Positions 16,228-24,909 are shown, numbered from the stretch's first letter. The stretch: DNA of 64,000 nt from Tyzzerella sp. (GCA_017472665.1 JAFUOS010000001.1:1-64000), one strand, 5' to 3'. Notes: a model not told the origin generated them from the letters alone. Numbers and translations: made by a program.

Positions 16228-16275
16228 AAAAAGCCAAAAAAATGATAAATTTAACTGTTTTTAAGTGGCTTTTTT
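16228..16275 (+). terminator. Terminator-like hairpin downstream of malQ
   Basis: AAAAAGCCA (16228-16236) pairs with TGGCTTTTT (16266-16274) around a long AT-rich loop. It is preceded by a possible AGGGTATA/TATACCCT stem (16193-16226 region). GGGTAT recurs at 16327-16332. Confidence 0.5.
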
Positions 16276-16375
16276 CGATATAGAGAAAAACATTTCCAGA
16301 ATACCCCCCACTTTACATGCAATCTAGGGTATAACTAGAAAGTTTTGGTGTATATAGAAAGAAGGAATTCGACAT

Positions 16376-17110
16376 ATGATTAGATTTATAATAGCCGCAA
16401 CATTTTTAGTGCTATTTTTGCTGGTTTCTTACATTTTATTTTTCGTAGAATGGATTATTGGAAAAATCAGTAAGAAAGCGAAGGATTACAGTTCACTTCG
16501 CATCGTACAATGGGGATTTTCTGTAATTTTGAAACTCAGCGGCCTACGATTGACAATAAAAGGCAAAGAAAATATTCCAGATGAACCGGCACTTTTTGTA
16601 GCCAACCATAGAAGTTATTTCGATATCCTGATTATGTACGTGCAATGTGAGCGACTTACCGGATTTGTGGCGAAGGATTCAATTGAGAAGATTCCATCAC
16701 TTCGTGTATGGATGAGATATCTGTACTGCTTGTTCCTCAAACGTGATGATCCAAGAGCCGGCATGAAAATGATTCTGCAGGCGATCGAGTATATTAAGCA
16801 GGGCGTTTCGATTTGCATTTTCCCAGAGGGCACGAGAAATAAAGGGGAAGAGTTGAGCCTGCTTCCATTTAAGGAAGGTTCGTTTAAGATTGCGACGAAG
16901 GCGGGCTGTCCGATTGTTCCGGTTTCGATTAATAATTCATCTGAGATTTTTGAAAATCATGTGCCGAAGCTTAGGAAGACGCATGTGATATTGGAGTATG
17001 GTACGCCGATTTATCCTAAGGAACTTTCGAGGGAAGAGCAGAAGAGTATGGGGGCGAAGTGCCAGGAGATTATAGAGAAGACAATTAAAGAAAATGCAGC
17101 GCTTGTGTAA
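16376..17110 (+). CDS. plsC: 1-acyl-sn-glycerol-3-phosphate acyltransferase
   Basis: 244 aa. N-terminal membrane segment (residues 4-26), then the acyltransferase motifs NHRSYFD (H-x4-D, about 78-84), FPEGTRNK (about 149-156) and CPIVPVSI. It acylates lysophosphatidic acid to phosphatidic acid at the membrane. The start ATG 16376 has GAAGGAATTCG upstream. It stands alone, between malQ and an Rpn-type nuclease gene. Confidence 0.93.
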   Translation: MIRFIIAATFLVLFLLVSYILFFVEWIIGKISKKAKDYSSLRIVQWGFSVILKLSGLRLTIKGKENIPDEPALFVANHRSYFDILIMYVQCERLTGFVAKDSIEKIPSLRVWMRYLYCLFLKRDDPRAGMKMILQAIEYIKQGVSICIFPEGTRNKGEELSLLPFKEGSFKIATKAGCPIVPVSINNSSEIFENHVPKLRKTHVILEYGTPIYPKELSREEQKSMGAKCQEIIEKTIKENAALV

Positions 17111-17129
17111 GCGGATTGGAGTAAGGTGT

Positions 17130-17157
17130 CGCACTGTGAAGGTGTGGCACTTTTTTA
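17130..17157 (+). terminator. Terminator after plsC
   Basis: An imperfect GTGTCGCAC...GTGTGGCAC stem with G.U pairs is followed by six T residues. Confidence 0.5.
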
Positions 17158-17327
17158 AAACGGACGATAAGGAGCAGTGGTAAAATCATGCAAACGGGGC
17201 AACATGCCCCTAAAGTGAATACACAAGAAGTTATCCACATTATCAACAAAAAAATTGACTTATGTAATTCAATTATTTTTGCTACCACAGATTTACAAGA
17301 TATGATAAAATGGAAAGGAAGAACAAG

Positions 17328-18182
17328 ATGAGTCATAAGAAAAGTTTACAAGAATTAACATTTAAAGATAACTTCATGTTTGGTGCGGTTCTTTTAGACC
17401 CAGAGAATTGTAAGGGGATATTAGAACGAACCATTGGTACTAAGATTGAGCGTGTAGAAGTCAGTAAAGAGAAAAGCATTGTCTATAATCCAGAATATAA
17501 AGGGATTCGCTTAGACGCATATGCAAAGGACGAAAATCAAACTAGGTACAATGTAGAGATGCAGGTTTTACAGAAACCAGCGTTGCAAAAACGGACGAGA
17601 TACTACCATGGGCAGATTGATATGGAGATTTTGCTTACAGGTGTGGGATACGAGGAACTTCCTGATACGTATGTCATATTTATATGTGACTTTGATCCTT
17701 TTCACAAAGGCAAGTATCGTTACACGAAACAGACCATTTGTAAGGAAGTGCCGGAGCTTGAGATGGACGACGGAGCGCATACGATTTTTCTTAGCACCAA
17801 AGGAACCAATGAAGGGGAAGTACCAGAAGAGTTGGTGAAATTTCTAAAATTTGTTGGGGCGAAGCCTTCAGACAGTGAGAAAGATTTTGAAGATGCATTT
17901 ATCAAAAGACTGCAGAAATCTATTCGGGAAGTGAAGGCGAGCCGTGAAATGGGGGCAAGGTATATGACATTTCAGGAATTGTTAAAAGATGAACGCGCTG
18001 CGGGAAAAGCAGAAGGAAAAGCAGAGGAAGTGTTGGAGTTTCTTCAAGAGCTGGGAACAGTATCCAATGACCTTAAAATGTGTATTATGACCGAAACGGA
18101 TTTGGAACGATTAAAAAAATGGGTTAAGCTAGCAGCAAGGTCTACGTCGCTTGATGAATTTATAAATAAGATGAAGGAGTAA
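17328..18182 (+). CDS. Rpn-family PD-(D/E)XK nuclease / putative transposase
   Basis: 284 aa. The N-terminus TFKDNFMFGAVLLDPENCKG, then RLDAYAKDENQTRYNVEMQV (nuclease core with Asp and the E-x-Q of the PD-(D/E)XK fold, about residues 65-83) and KRTRYYHGQIDMEILLTG identify the Rpn/PDDEXK_2 family (recombination-promoting nucleases, often labelled transposase). These occur in many scattered copies in Lachnospiraceae. The C-terminal region RAAGKAEGKAEEVLEFLQEL is the usual charged helical tail. Start: ATG 17328 has AAGGAAG upstream. An in-frame ATG 18 bases earlier has none. No inverted repeats mark it as a mobile unit. Confidence 0.88.
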   Translation: MSHKKSLQELTFKDNFMFGAVLLDPENCKGILERTIGTKIERVEVSKEKSIVYNPEYKGIRLDAYAKDENQTRYNVEMQVLQKPALQKRTRYYHGQIDMEILLTGVGYEELPDTYVIFICDFDPFHKGKYRYTKQTICKEVPELEMDDGAHTIFLSTKGTNEGEVPEELVKFLKFVGAKPSDSEKDFEDAFIKRLQKSIREVKASREMGARYMTFQELLKDERAAGKAEGKAEEVLEFLQELGTVSNDLKMCIMTETDLERLKKWVKLAARSTSLDEFINKMKE

Positions 18183-18187
18183 AAGTA

Positions 18188-18421
18188 ATGAATAGATGTA
18201 TTACTATTTGGAACAGAAAAGAGGTATATCTGACCAGGGATTTGAATGCAGTACATGACATTTTATCAAAGCATGGCATTGATTACATAACAAGAACAAA
18301 TAGTATTACAAATTTAGGAAGACATCATGGGACTCCTAATATTAAAGCAGATTATGCATATGAATATAGAATCTATGTTCACAAGCATGATTATGAATTT
18401 GCGAAAGATTTATTAAAGTAA
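18188..18421 (+). CDS. Small 77-aa protein of unknown function
   Basis: It starts 5 bases after the nuclease stop with AAGGAG (18174-18179) upstream, so it is probably cotranscribed. Sequence features: NRKEVYLTRDLNAVHDILSKHGID at the N-terminus and YEYRIYVHKHDYEFAKDLL at the C-terminus. This alternation of strands and helices recalls the small ferredoxin-like DUF2007-type proteins, in which a helix pairs a residue-spaced HD motif, but the match is by pattern only. No signal peptide or membrane segment. Function unknown. Confidence 0.65.
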   Translation: MNRCITIWNRKEVYLTRDLNAVHDILSKHGIDYITRTNSITNLGRHHGTPNIKADYAYEYRIYVHKHDYEFAKDLLK

Positions 18422-18434
18422 TAGTGACAAGATT

Positions 18435-18466
18435 AGCCAGGTTCTGAATTGAGCCTGGCTCTTATT
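18435..18466 (+). terminator. Terminator after small protein gene
   Basis: AGCCAGG (18435-18441) pairs with CCTGGCT (18454-18460), followed by a T-rich run. Confidence 0.65.
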
Positions 18467-18511
18467 CTGTGCCAAGCATGACATGAATCCAGTTTTAAAA
18501 ATACCACCTAG

Positions 18512-18540
18512 TTCTATTCCTACCCCCTCCTGTATACAAT
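18512..18540 (+). promoter_or_regulatory. Possible sigma-E-like promoter for the lipoprotein-sipL unit
   Basis: TTCTATT (18512-18518), 14-base spacer, TATACAAT (18533-18540). The -10 resembles the sigma-E consensus CATACAAT and the spacing is right, but the -35 is only partly matched. sipL is a mother-cell gene in Clostridia, which fits. Confidence 0.35.
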
Positions 18541-18567
18541 ATAAAGAAATAACAGGCGAGGAACGCA

Positions 18568-18975
18568 ATGAAAAAAATCCTTTCAACCATATTATCCCTC
18601 TGCATCCTCTTTTCCCTCTGTGCCTGCTCCGCTAAAGAGCTCGCCACCGAGAAAATCCAGGATATAGACTTCACCGTAACCGAAGAAAAAAACATCCCCG
18701 AAGAACTCCTGACCATGATAGAAGAAAAAGGCACCTCCCCGTTCAAACTGACCTACGCCGACCAAGGCGCCCTCTACATCGCCGAAGGCTACGGAGAGCA
18801 GGCGACCAGCGGCTACAGCATCGAAGTCAAGGAATGTTTTGAAACGAAAAATGCCATTTATGTACATACGAACCTAATCGGACCATCCAAAGAGGAAAAG
18901 ATTGTGGAGGCAAAAACCTATCCATACATCGTAATCAAATTAGAATTCATTGATAAGAATGTGGTGTTTCAGTAA
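18568..18975 (+). CDS. Small lipoprotein with PrcB-like C-terminal domain
   Basis: 135 aa. Signal peptide and lipobox (SLCAC, lipid-anchored Cys at about residue 20). The pattern EEKGTSPFKLTYADQGALYIAEGYGEQATSGYSIEV and the end PYIVIKLEF are typical of the PrcB C-terminal domain (protease complex subunit PrcB), found in small lipoproteins of Firmicutes. The first two thirds use C-rich codons (ACC, CCC, GCC, CTC) much more than the last third or the neighbours. It precedes sipL by 12 bases and probably shares its transcript. Confidence 0.75.
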   Translation: MKKILSTILSLCILFSLCACSAKELATEKIQDIDFTVTEEKNIPEELLTMIEEKGTSPFKLTYADQGALYIAEGYGEQATSGYSIEVKECFETKNAIYVHTNLIGPSKEEKIVEAKTYPYIVIKLEFIDKNVVFQ

Positions 18976-18987
18976 AGGAGAATCGAT

Positions 18988-20544
18988 ATGGAGTTCATGA
19001 CAAGAGAAATTCAAACAAATCAGATGGGAAAGAAGCTGATAGACCAGTTTATGCTGGATGAAGACTACAACGTACCGGACAGCAAGCGAGACGTGCAGCG
19101 TATCGTGGTCGGTGAAGGAAAAGTAAAAATAGACGAAGTGAAGCCGGTAGAAAATTATATCCGTGTCAGTGGAAAAATGGAGTTTCAAGTGTTGTATGTA
19201 GGCGAAGGCCTGGAACCGTCACTCTGCTGCCTGGAAGGGAAAATTCCATTTGAGGAAATGGTGTACACAGAGGATAAAGAGGGGGTTTACGACGTGCAGG
19301 ATGCAAGGGTAGAATTGCAGACCATGATGATTCATTCTCGAAAATTGCGTCTAAAAGCAATGATTGAGCTACAGTTGGAATCGGAAAAACAGATGATGGA
19401 AGAGATTCCGACGGACATCGATTGCAGCACGACACTTTATAAAAAGAAGAAACCGATTGACTTGTTAAAACTGCACACGTCCAAAAGAGATACCTATCGC
19501 ATAAAAGAAGAGCTTTCCTTGCCAGGAACAAAGGAAACTATCGGAACCATGCTTTGGAGCGACGTAGCTAATCGCAAATTAGATACAAAATTAGTGGCAG
19601 ATGAGATGCAGATTCTGGGCGAACTGCTTGTTTTTTGTTTCTATGAATCTCCGGATGGGAAGATTGACTGGATAGAGCAAATTGTGCCGTATCAGGGAAA
19701 AGTGGAATGCTACGGTGCCGACGAAAACATGTATCATCAGGTGCGTGCAAATCTGGAGGATGTAATTACAGACGTGCGTATGGATGAAGATGGAGAAGTG
19801 CGAGTAATCGGAATCGAAGGCACTCTAAAACTTAGCATCGCCATTTACGAAGAAGAGCAGATGGATGTTCTGGAAGATGTATATTCTCTGGAAAAACAGT
19901 GCAAATTAGAGAGAAAAGAAGTCTCTTATGAGCAGTTGATTTTGCAGAACCATTCCAAATGCAAAGTGGCAGAGCGACTGGCACTTCCAGAACTGAAAAA
20001 TGATATCCTGCAAATCTGCCACAGCAGCGGAAATGTCCAGGTAGACCATGTGCAAATGCAGGAAGATGGCATCCGTGTAGAAGGCGTGTTACATATCAGT
20101 TTTCTGTATGTAAAGGCAAATGACGAAGTGCCATTTGACACATGGCAGGGTGTAGTACCATTTTCTTATTTAATTGAGTGCAAAGATACTTCGGAAAATA
20201 TGAACTATCACATTTCCAGCATTTTAGAACAGCTTAGTGTCGGGCTTCTTGGCGGCGATGAAGTGGAAGTGAAGGCAGTACTCGCATTTCACTGCTTTTT
20301 TCGCAAAGCAGTGAAGACAGAAATGATTAGTGATTTGAAATTAGAACCGATTGATATGAGTGAAATGGAAAAGCGTCCGGGCGTGATTGGCTACATTGTA
20401 AAAGAGGGCGATGAACTCTGGACTTTGGCAAAACGTTACAGCACCACCATGGATGGCATCCGGGAAGTGAATGATATGGCAGATGATAAGTTAAAAGTCG
20501 GTGATCGGATATTGATTTTCAAGGAAAATATGAGTATACTGTAG
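18988..20544 (+). CDS. sipL: SipL-like spore morphogenesis protein (DUF3794/SPOCS + LysM)
   Basis: 518 aa, close to the length of C. difficile SipL. The N-terminal part consists of repeated SPOCS/DUF3794 units (VPDSKRDVQRIVVGEGKVKI; LPGTKETIGTMLWSDVANRK; LPELKNDILQICHSSGNVQV). The last 45 residues form a LysM domain (YIVKEGDELWTLAKRYSTT ... LKVGDRILIF). SipL binds SpoIVA through LysM and anchors the coat to the forespore in Clostridia. ATG 18988 has AAAGGAG upstream. Neighbours are a lipoprotein upstream and ispE 120 bases downstream. Confidence 0.9.
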   Translation: MEFMTREIQTNQMGKKLIDQFMLDEDYNVPDSKRDVQRIVVGEGKVKIDEVKPVENYIRVSGKMEFQVLYVGEGLEPSLCCLEGKIPFEEMVYTEDKEGVYDVQDARVELQTMMIHSRKLRLKAMIELQLESEKQMMEEIPTDIDCSTTLYKKKKPIDLLKLHTSKRDTYRIKEELSLPGTKETIGTMLWSDVANRKLDTKLVADEMQILGELLVFCFYESPDGKIDWIEQIVPYQGKVECYGADENMYHQVRANLEDVITDVRMDEDGEVRVIGIEGTLKLSIAIYEEEQMDVLEDVYSLEKQCKLERKEVSYEQLILQNHSKCKVAERLALPELKNDILQICHSSGNVQVDHVQMQEDGIRVEGVLHISFLYVKANDEVPFDTWQGVVPFSYLIECKDTSENMNYHISSILEQLSVGLLGGDEVEVKAVLAFHCFFRKAVKTEMISDLKLEPIDMSEMEKRPGVIGYIVKEGDELWTLAKRYSTTMDGIREVNDMADDKLKVGDRILIFKENMSIL

Positions 20545-20666
20545 GTATAATGTATACAAGATACAGAAAAAATACAACATTTCAGAAAACCATCGAGGAA
20601 ATCTTTCAGAAGATCTATTAGAAAATCAGAATGGGAAATTTTTTGAAATGTGTAGGAGGAAGCAAG

Positions 20667-21545
20667 ATGAGTGACACCTTGAAATTAAAGGCCCTTGCCA
20701 AAATTAATTTAGGATTGGATGTACTGGGAACGCGAGAAAACGGTTATCACGACGTTCGTATGGTAATGCAGACAATTTATCTGTACGACAACGTGACTCT
20801 GCAAAAGACAGAAGAACCAGGGATTCAATTGACAACGAATTTATTCTACCTTCCGGTGGATGAAAAAAATATTGCATATAAAGCGGCAAAAATATTGATG
20901 GACGAATTCCAGATTCCAGGCGGTGTCAAAATCGATTTGGATAAACACATTCCGGTGGCAGCCGGCATGGCAGGCGGAAGCTCCAACGCGGCAGCGGTGC
21001 TGGTTGGAATGAACCGATTATTCCATTTGGGTCTTAGTGAACAGGAACTCATGGACCGCGGTGTACAGCTTGGCGCAGATGTACCATATTGTGTGATGAG
21101 AGGAACGGTGCTGGCAGAGGGTATCGGAGAAATTCTGACGCCCCTTGCTCCGCTTCCAAAATGTTATATATTAGTGGCAAAACCGAACATCAGTGTATCG
21201 ACCAAAACCGTGTACGAAAAACTGGATGCCCATGAAATCGAGGACCATCCAGATATTGACGGTGTGATTGCAGGATTGGAAGCCGACGATTTAAAAAAAG
21301 TAGCCGATTCTATGGGAAATGTATTGGAACGTGTCACGATAGAAGATTATCCAATTATCGAAGATATCAAAACAGCTATGAAAGAAGCAGGCGCGCTGAA
21401 TGCTATGATGAGCGGAAGCGGCCCGACCGTGTTTGGCATATTTGAAGAGAAAAAGATTGCAAAACAGGCACAGCAGAAGATAAGAAAACTCGGACTTACA
21501 AAACAGGTATACGTGGTGAATGTACACAACAGCAGGAGGAAATAG
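20667..21545 (+). CDS. ispE: 4-diphosphocytidyl-2-C-methyl-D-erythritol kinase
   Basis: 292 aa GHMP kinase of the non-mevalonate isoprenoid pathway. N-terminal LKALAKINLGLDVLGTRENGYH, ATP loop VAAGMAGGSSNAAAVL (about 94-109) and C-terminal MMSGSGPTVFGIF. The frame is open upstream to 20631, but ATG 20667 is preceded by GTAGGAGGAAGC and gives the normal N-terminus. It is followed with no gap by the GntR regulator gene, whose ribosome site lies inside the end of ispE. Confidence 0.96.
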   Translation: MSDTLKLKALAKINLGLDVLGTRENGYHDVRMVMQTIYLYDNVTLQKTEEPGIQLTTNLFYLPVDEKNIAYKAAKILMDEFQIPGGVKIDLDKHIPVAAGMAGGSSNAAAVLVGMNRLFHLGLSEQELMDRGVQLGADVPYCVMRGTVLAEGIGEILTPLAPLPKCYILVAKPNISVSTKTVYEKLDAHEIEDHPDIDGVIAGLEADDLKKVADSMGNVLERVTIEDYPIIEDIKTAMKEAGALNAMMSGSGPTVFGIFEEKKIAKQAQQKIRKLGLTKQVYVVNVHNSRRK

Positions 21546-21546
21546 C

Positions 21547-22221
21547 ATGGGAACGAACTTCGAATTGAACATGAACGATTTTTTGCCGCTTCGCGATGTG
21601 GTGTTTAATACACTTCGTCAGGCAATTTTGCGCGGAGAACTGCAGCCGGGGGAACGACTTTTGGAAATTCATCTGGCAAATAAGCTTGGAGTAAGCCGTA
21701 CTCCGATTCGTGAAGCAATGCGGAAACTGGAGTTGGAAGGTCTTGTGCTGATGATTCCGAGAAAAGGAGCGGTTGTGGCAGAGATTACGGAAAAGAGTCT
21801 GCGCGACGTCTTGGAAGTAAGAAAAGCTTTGGAAGAATTGGCTGTGAAGCTTGCTTGCGAAAAGATTCAGGACGAAGAAATCGACGAATTGAAAGCAGCA
21901 GCAAAAGAATTCGAAAATGCGCTGAAATCAGGTGATGTGACTGTATTTGCAGAGGCGGATGTGAAATTCCATGACATTATTTACCGTACAACAGATAATC
22001 AGAGACTGATTCAGCTTCTTTACAATTTACGAGAGCAGATGTACCGCTATCGTGTGGAATATTTGAAACGGAAAGATTCTCACGAAGTTTTACTCGCGGA
22101 ACATCAAAGAATTATTGAGACAATCGAAAGACAAGATGAAAAGAGTGCGGTAGAAGCAGTTTGCACACATATTGATAATCAAGTAGAAGCAGTGTCAGAC
22201 ACGATTCGTACAAAGAAATAA
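21547..22221 (+). CDS. GntR-family regulator (FadR/FCD subfamily)
   Basis: 224 aa. N-terminal winged helix (LRQAILRGELQPGERLLE, KLGVSRTPIREAMRKLELEGLV, residues about 18-75) and a C-terminal all-helical FCD ligand domain with a metal-site-like pattern (EADVKFHDIIYRTTDNQRL). Such regulators usually sense small carboxylates. The effector here is unknown. ATG 21547 sits one base after the ispE stop with AGGAGG (21534-21539), so it is coupled to ispE. Similar ispE-gntR-spoIIR order is known to me from related Clostridia, but its meaning is not. Confidence 0.9.
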   Translation: MGTNFELNMNDFLPLRDVVFNTLRQAILRGELQPGERLLEIHLANKLGVSRTPIREAMRKLELEGLVLMIPRKGAVVAEITEKSLRDVLEVRKALEELAVKLACEKIQDEEIDELKAAAKEFENALKSGDVTVFAEADVKFHDIIYRTTDNQRLIQLLYNLREQMYRYRVEYLKRKDSHEVLLAEHQRIIETIERQDEKSAVEAVCTHIDNQVEAVSDTIRTKK

Positions 22222-22255
22222 ATTACATGGAATAAATTTAAAAAAAATGTGCATA

Positions 22256-22277
22256 CTCCAACTAACAAAAGTTGGAG
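22256..22277 (+). promoter_or_regulatory. Perfect stem-loop that covers the spoIIR ribosome site
   Basis: CTCCAACT (22256-22263), 6-base loop, AGTTGGAG (22270-22277). The right arm contains most of the GGAGG ribosome site (22274-22278), 10 bases before the spoIIR ATG. If it forms in RNA it would hide the site. It could instead be a DNA operator. Confidence 0.55.
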
Positions 22278-22287
22278 GTACATAAAC

Positions 22288-22902
22288 ATGAAAATCAAAA
22301 TAAAGAAAAAACAAATTGTCTGTACGATACTTGCCTTGCTCATTGCAACATGCACAAGCGGCATTCTCACGGAAGCCAAGGTGGTAAAAGTGCAGGAAAA
22401 AATGGCAGATGAAGTTTTCCGTTTTCACGTCCTTGCAAACAGTGACAGCGAAGAAGACCAAGCATTAAAAATGCTGGTGAAGGAAAATGTCATTGCCTAT
22501 ATGAAGGAGGAACTGCCAGAATCCGAGAGTGTCGAAATGACGAAAAACTGGGCAGCTTTCCATTTGGAAGAAATTGAAGCAGTGGCAACGGAAACATTGC
22601 AAAAAGAAGGCTGTAGTGATTCCGTTCACGCTGAAGTAACAAACTGCTATTTTCCAGATAAAACTTACGGAGATATAACATTCCCGCAAGGATATTATGA
22701 TGCGCTCCGCATTGAAATCGGGGAAGCGAAAGGGCAGAACTGGTGGTGCGTACTGTATCCAAATCTGTGTTTTGTAGATGCGATACATGCAGTTGTGCCG
22801 GACGAAGGGAAAGAAGAATTAAAAGAAGTGCTGGATGAGGAAGAATATGAAATGGTGACGGCGACGTCAAAGTTCAAAATCAGGTGGTTCTTTTTCCGAT
22901 AG
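22288..22902 (+). CDS. spoIIR: Stage II sporulation protein R
   Basis: 204 aa with an N-terminal membrane/secretion segment (residues 9-27). The family core is clear: VFRFHVLANSDSEEDQALK, VKENVIAY, YGDITFPQGYYDALRIEIG and GQNWWCVLYPNLCFVDA. SpoIIR is the forespore-secreted signal that triggers processing of pro-sigma-E in the mother cell. ATG 22288 with TTGGAGG is preferred over the upstream open frame (22249). The ribosome site lies in a hairpin. It is shorter at the C-terminus than some homologues. Confidence 0.93.
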   Translation: MKIKIKKKQIVCTILALLIATCTSGILTEAKVVKVQEKMADEVFRFHVLANSDSEEDQALKMLVKENVIAYMKEELPESESVEMTKNWAAFHLEEIEAVATETLQKEGCSDSVHAEVTNCYFPDKTYGDITFPQGYYDALRIEIGEAKGQNWWCVLYPNLCFVDAIHAVVPDEGKEELKEVLDEEEYEMVTATSKFKIRWFFFR

Positions 22903-22920
22903 TACTTGTGGAGGAACGGA

Positions 22921-24102
22921 ATGACAGAGTTTTTGGTAAAACATTTTGTGAAAGATTATAAAGAAATAGAGAAGATGTCTGTGCGTACTTCCTACGGAGT
23001 GTTAGCAAGTATCGTGGGCATCTTTTGCAATGTGCTTTTATTTGCGGTCAAGTTTACAGTTGGAGCCCTGATGCGCAGTATCTCAGTCATGGCAGATGGG
23101 TTTAACAACTTGTCGGACGCAGGATCATCGATCATCAGTTTTATTGGAGTAAAGATGGCCAACAAGCCAGCGGATGAGGAGCACCCATTCGGACATGGAA
23201 GAATGGAATATATCGCGGCACTTGTGGTCGCATTCCTTGTAATTGAAGTGGGATTATCCTTTTTTAAGGATGGAATTGAGAAAATCAGAGACCCACGTGA
23301 ACTGCAGTTTCATTTAATCCCGTTACTGATTTTGATTTTGTCAGTGGGCATAAAATTGTGGCTGGGATTATTTAATAAAAAGCTGGGTACTAAAATCAAT
23401 TCAAAAGTGATGCTTGCGACATCTGCGGATTCTATGGGCGATGTGATTACGACGACAGCAACGATTGCATCCATTCTGGTATTTAAAGTGTTTGGAATCA
23501 ACATTGATGGTTTGGTCGGAATCGGCGTATCGCTGGTAGTTATGTGGGCAGGTATCGGAATTGCAAGAGACACCCTGGAACCACTTCTTGGAGAAGCTGT
23601 TCCGAAAGACGTATACGAAAAAATCACGAAATTTGTAGAGAGCCGCGAAGGTGTTTGTGGCACACACGATTTGATTGTACATAACTATGGACCGGGAAGA
23701 AGCATGGCTTCTCTCCATGTAGAAGTTCCAAATGATGTGGACATTGAGCTGTCCCATGAGATTATCGACCGCATTGAACGGGAAGCTCTGAAAGAAATTG
23801 GCATCTATCTTGTCATTCATATGGATCCGATTGAGACAAAAAATGAGGAGACGCTGCGTACAAGAAAGCAGGTGGAAAGCACCTTAGCCGAGCTGGATGC
23901 GCGTGCAAGTATTCACGATTTTCGTATGGTGGCCGGGGAGAATCAAATCAACCTGATTTTCGACATGCTGGTTCCGATTCAGTATGATAAAGAACACAAA
24001 AAAATGCTTTGTCAGGAGCTGAGGAAGCGAATGCATGAAATTGACGAGAGATATCAATGTGTGATTGTTGTAGAAAGTGGTTATATTGCGGAGGAAAAAT
24101 AA
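22921..24102 (+). CDS. Cation diffusion facilitator (CDF) transporter
   Basis: 393 aa. Six membrane segments in the first about 210 residues with the metal-site motifs SVMADGFNNLSDAGSS (Asp pair), HPFGHGRMEY and DSMGDV, followed by a cytosolic ferredoxin-like domain (VHNYGPGRSMASLHVEVPNDVDIE). CDF proteins export Zn, Mn or Fe in exchange for protons. Metal choice is not readable here. ATG 22921 follows TGTGGAGGAACGGA. The C-terminal extension beyond 300 residues (MVPIQYDKEHKKMLCQELRK) contains a second such domain. The stop abuts the thioesterase ATG (TAAATG). Confidence 0.92.
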   Translation: MTEFLVKHFVKDYKEIEKMSVRTSYGVLASIVGIFCNVLLFAVKFTVGALMRSISVMADGFNNLSDAGSSIISFIGVKMANKPADEEHPFGHGRMEYIAALVVAFLVIEVGLSFFKDGIEKIRDPRELQFHLIPLLILILSVGIKLWLGLFNKKLGTKINSKVMLATSADSMGDVITTTATIASILVFKVFGINIDGLVGIGVSLVVMWAGIGIARDTLEPLLGEAVPKDVYEKITKFVESREGVCGTHDLIVHNYGPGRSMASLHVEVPNDVDIELSHEIIDRIEREALKEIGIYLVIHMDPIETKNEETLRTRKQVESTLAELDARASIHDFRMVAGENQINLIFDMLVPIQYDKEHKKMLCQELRKRMHEIDERYQCVIVVESGYIAEEK

Positions 24103-24816
24103 ATGTACAAAATAGATACAAAAGTACGCTACAGTGAATGTGGAGAAGACGGCACACTGAAATTAGCAGCACTTCTTAATTATTTTCAGGACTCAAGTAG
24201 TGCCCATTCTGAGTCGCTTGGCGTTGGAATGGATTATTTAAAAGAAAAGAGATGTGTGTGGATTCTAAATTCATGGCAGGTTGTCATCGAGCGACTGCCA
24301 AAAGTCCATGAGGCAATAGAGATAACGACATGGCCGACTGGATTTAAAGGGGTGTTTGGCCCGAGAAATTTCTGCATGAAAACTCAGGATGGGGAGATGC
24401 TGGCATATGCAAACACTTTGTGGGTTCATATGGATTTGGACAAACAGCGCCCTATCAAACCAGATGAAGAACAGATGGCAATTTATGGGATAGAACCCCC
24501 GCTTGAAATGGAGTATGCCCCTCGTAAAATAAAATTGCCGGATGATGCGGTAGTGGTTGACACATTTTCTGTACGCAAGTATCATATTGATACAAACAGT
24601 CATGTAAACAATGCCCAGTACGTGCAGATGGCACTAGAAGCCGTGCCAGATGCATTTCAAATACGGGAAGTGCGTGTAGAGTACAAGAAATCAGCCGTGT
24701 ATGGAGATACTATTGTTGTAAAAAAAGCGGTAGAGGAAGATCGAATTGTTGTGGAACTCTGCAGCTTAAAAGATGAGGTTTATGCGACGGTGGAACTCTT
24801 GCCAAAGCAGGCGTAG
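24103..24816 (+). CDS. Acyl-ACP thioesterase (FatA-like, double hot-dog)
   Basis: 237 aa. N-terminal hot-dog half with YFQDSSSAHSESLGVGMDYL and the WVLNSWQ-like WILNSWQVVIERLP. The second half has the catalytic Asn-His-type motif RKYHIDTNSHVNNAQYVQMA. This family releases fatty acids from acyl-ACP in the cytosol. Directly follows the CDF gene with GGAGGAAAAATAA as ribosome site, so the two are cotranscribed without an obvious functional tie. Confidence 0.92.
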   Translation: MYKIDTKVRYSECGEDGTLKLAALLNYFQDSSSAHSESLGVGMDYLKEKRCVWILNSWQVVIERLPKVHEAIEITTWPTGFKGVFGPRNFCMKTQDGEMLAYANTLWVHMDLDKQRPIKPDEEQMAIYGIEPPLEMEYAPRKIKLPDDAVVVDTFSVRKYHIDTNSHVNNAQYVQMALEAVPDAFQIREVRVEYKKSAVYGDTIVVKKAVEEDRIVVELCSLKDEVYATVELLPKQA

Positions 24817-24858
24817 TAGAGCGGGTATGACAGAGCTATAAAGCAGCAAAGAGCAGTA

Positions 24859-24881
24859 AGGCATATTTGTTTTCATATGCC
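24859..24881 (+). other. Stem-loop between thioesterase and S1-protein genes
   Basis: GGCATAT (24859-24865) pairs with ATATGCC (24875-24881). No T run follows, so it is more likely a processing or leader hairpin than a terminator. Confidence 0.4.
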
Positions 24882-24909
24882 GGATTCTGACAAATGATAG
24901 GAGAATGAG

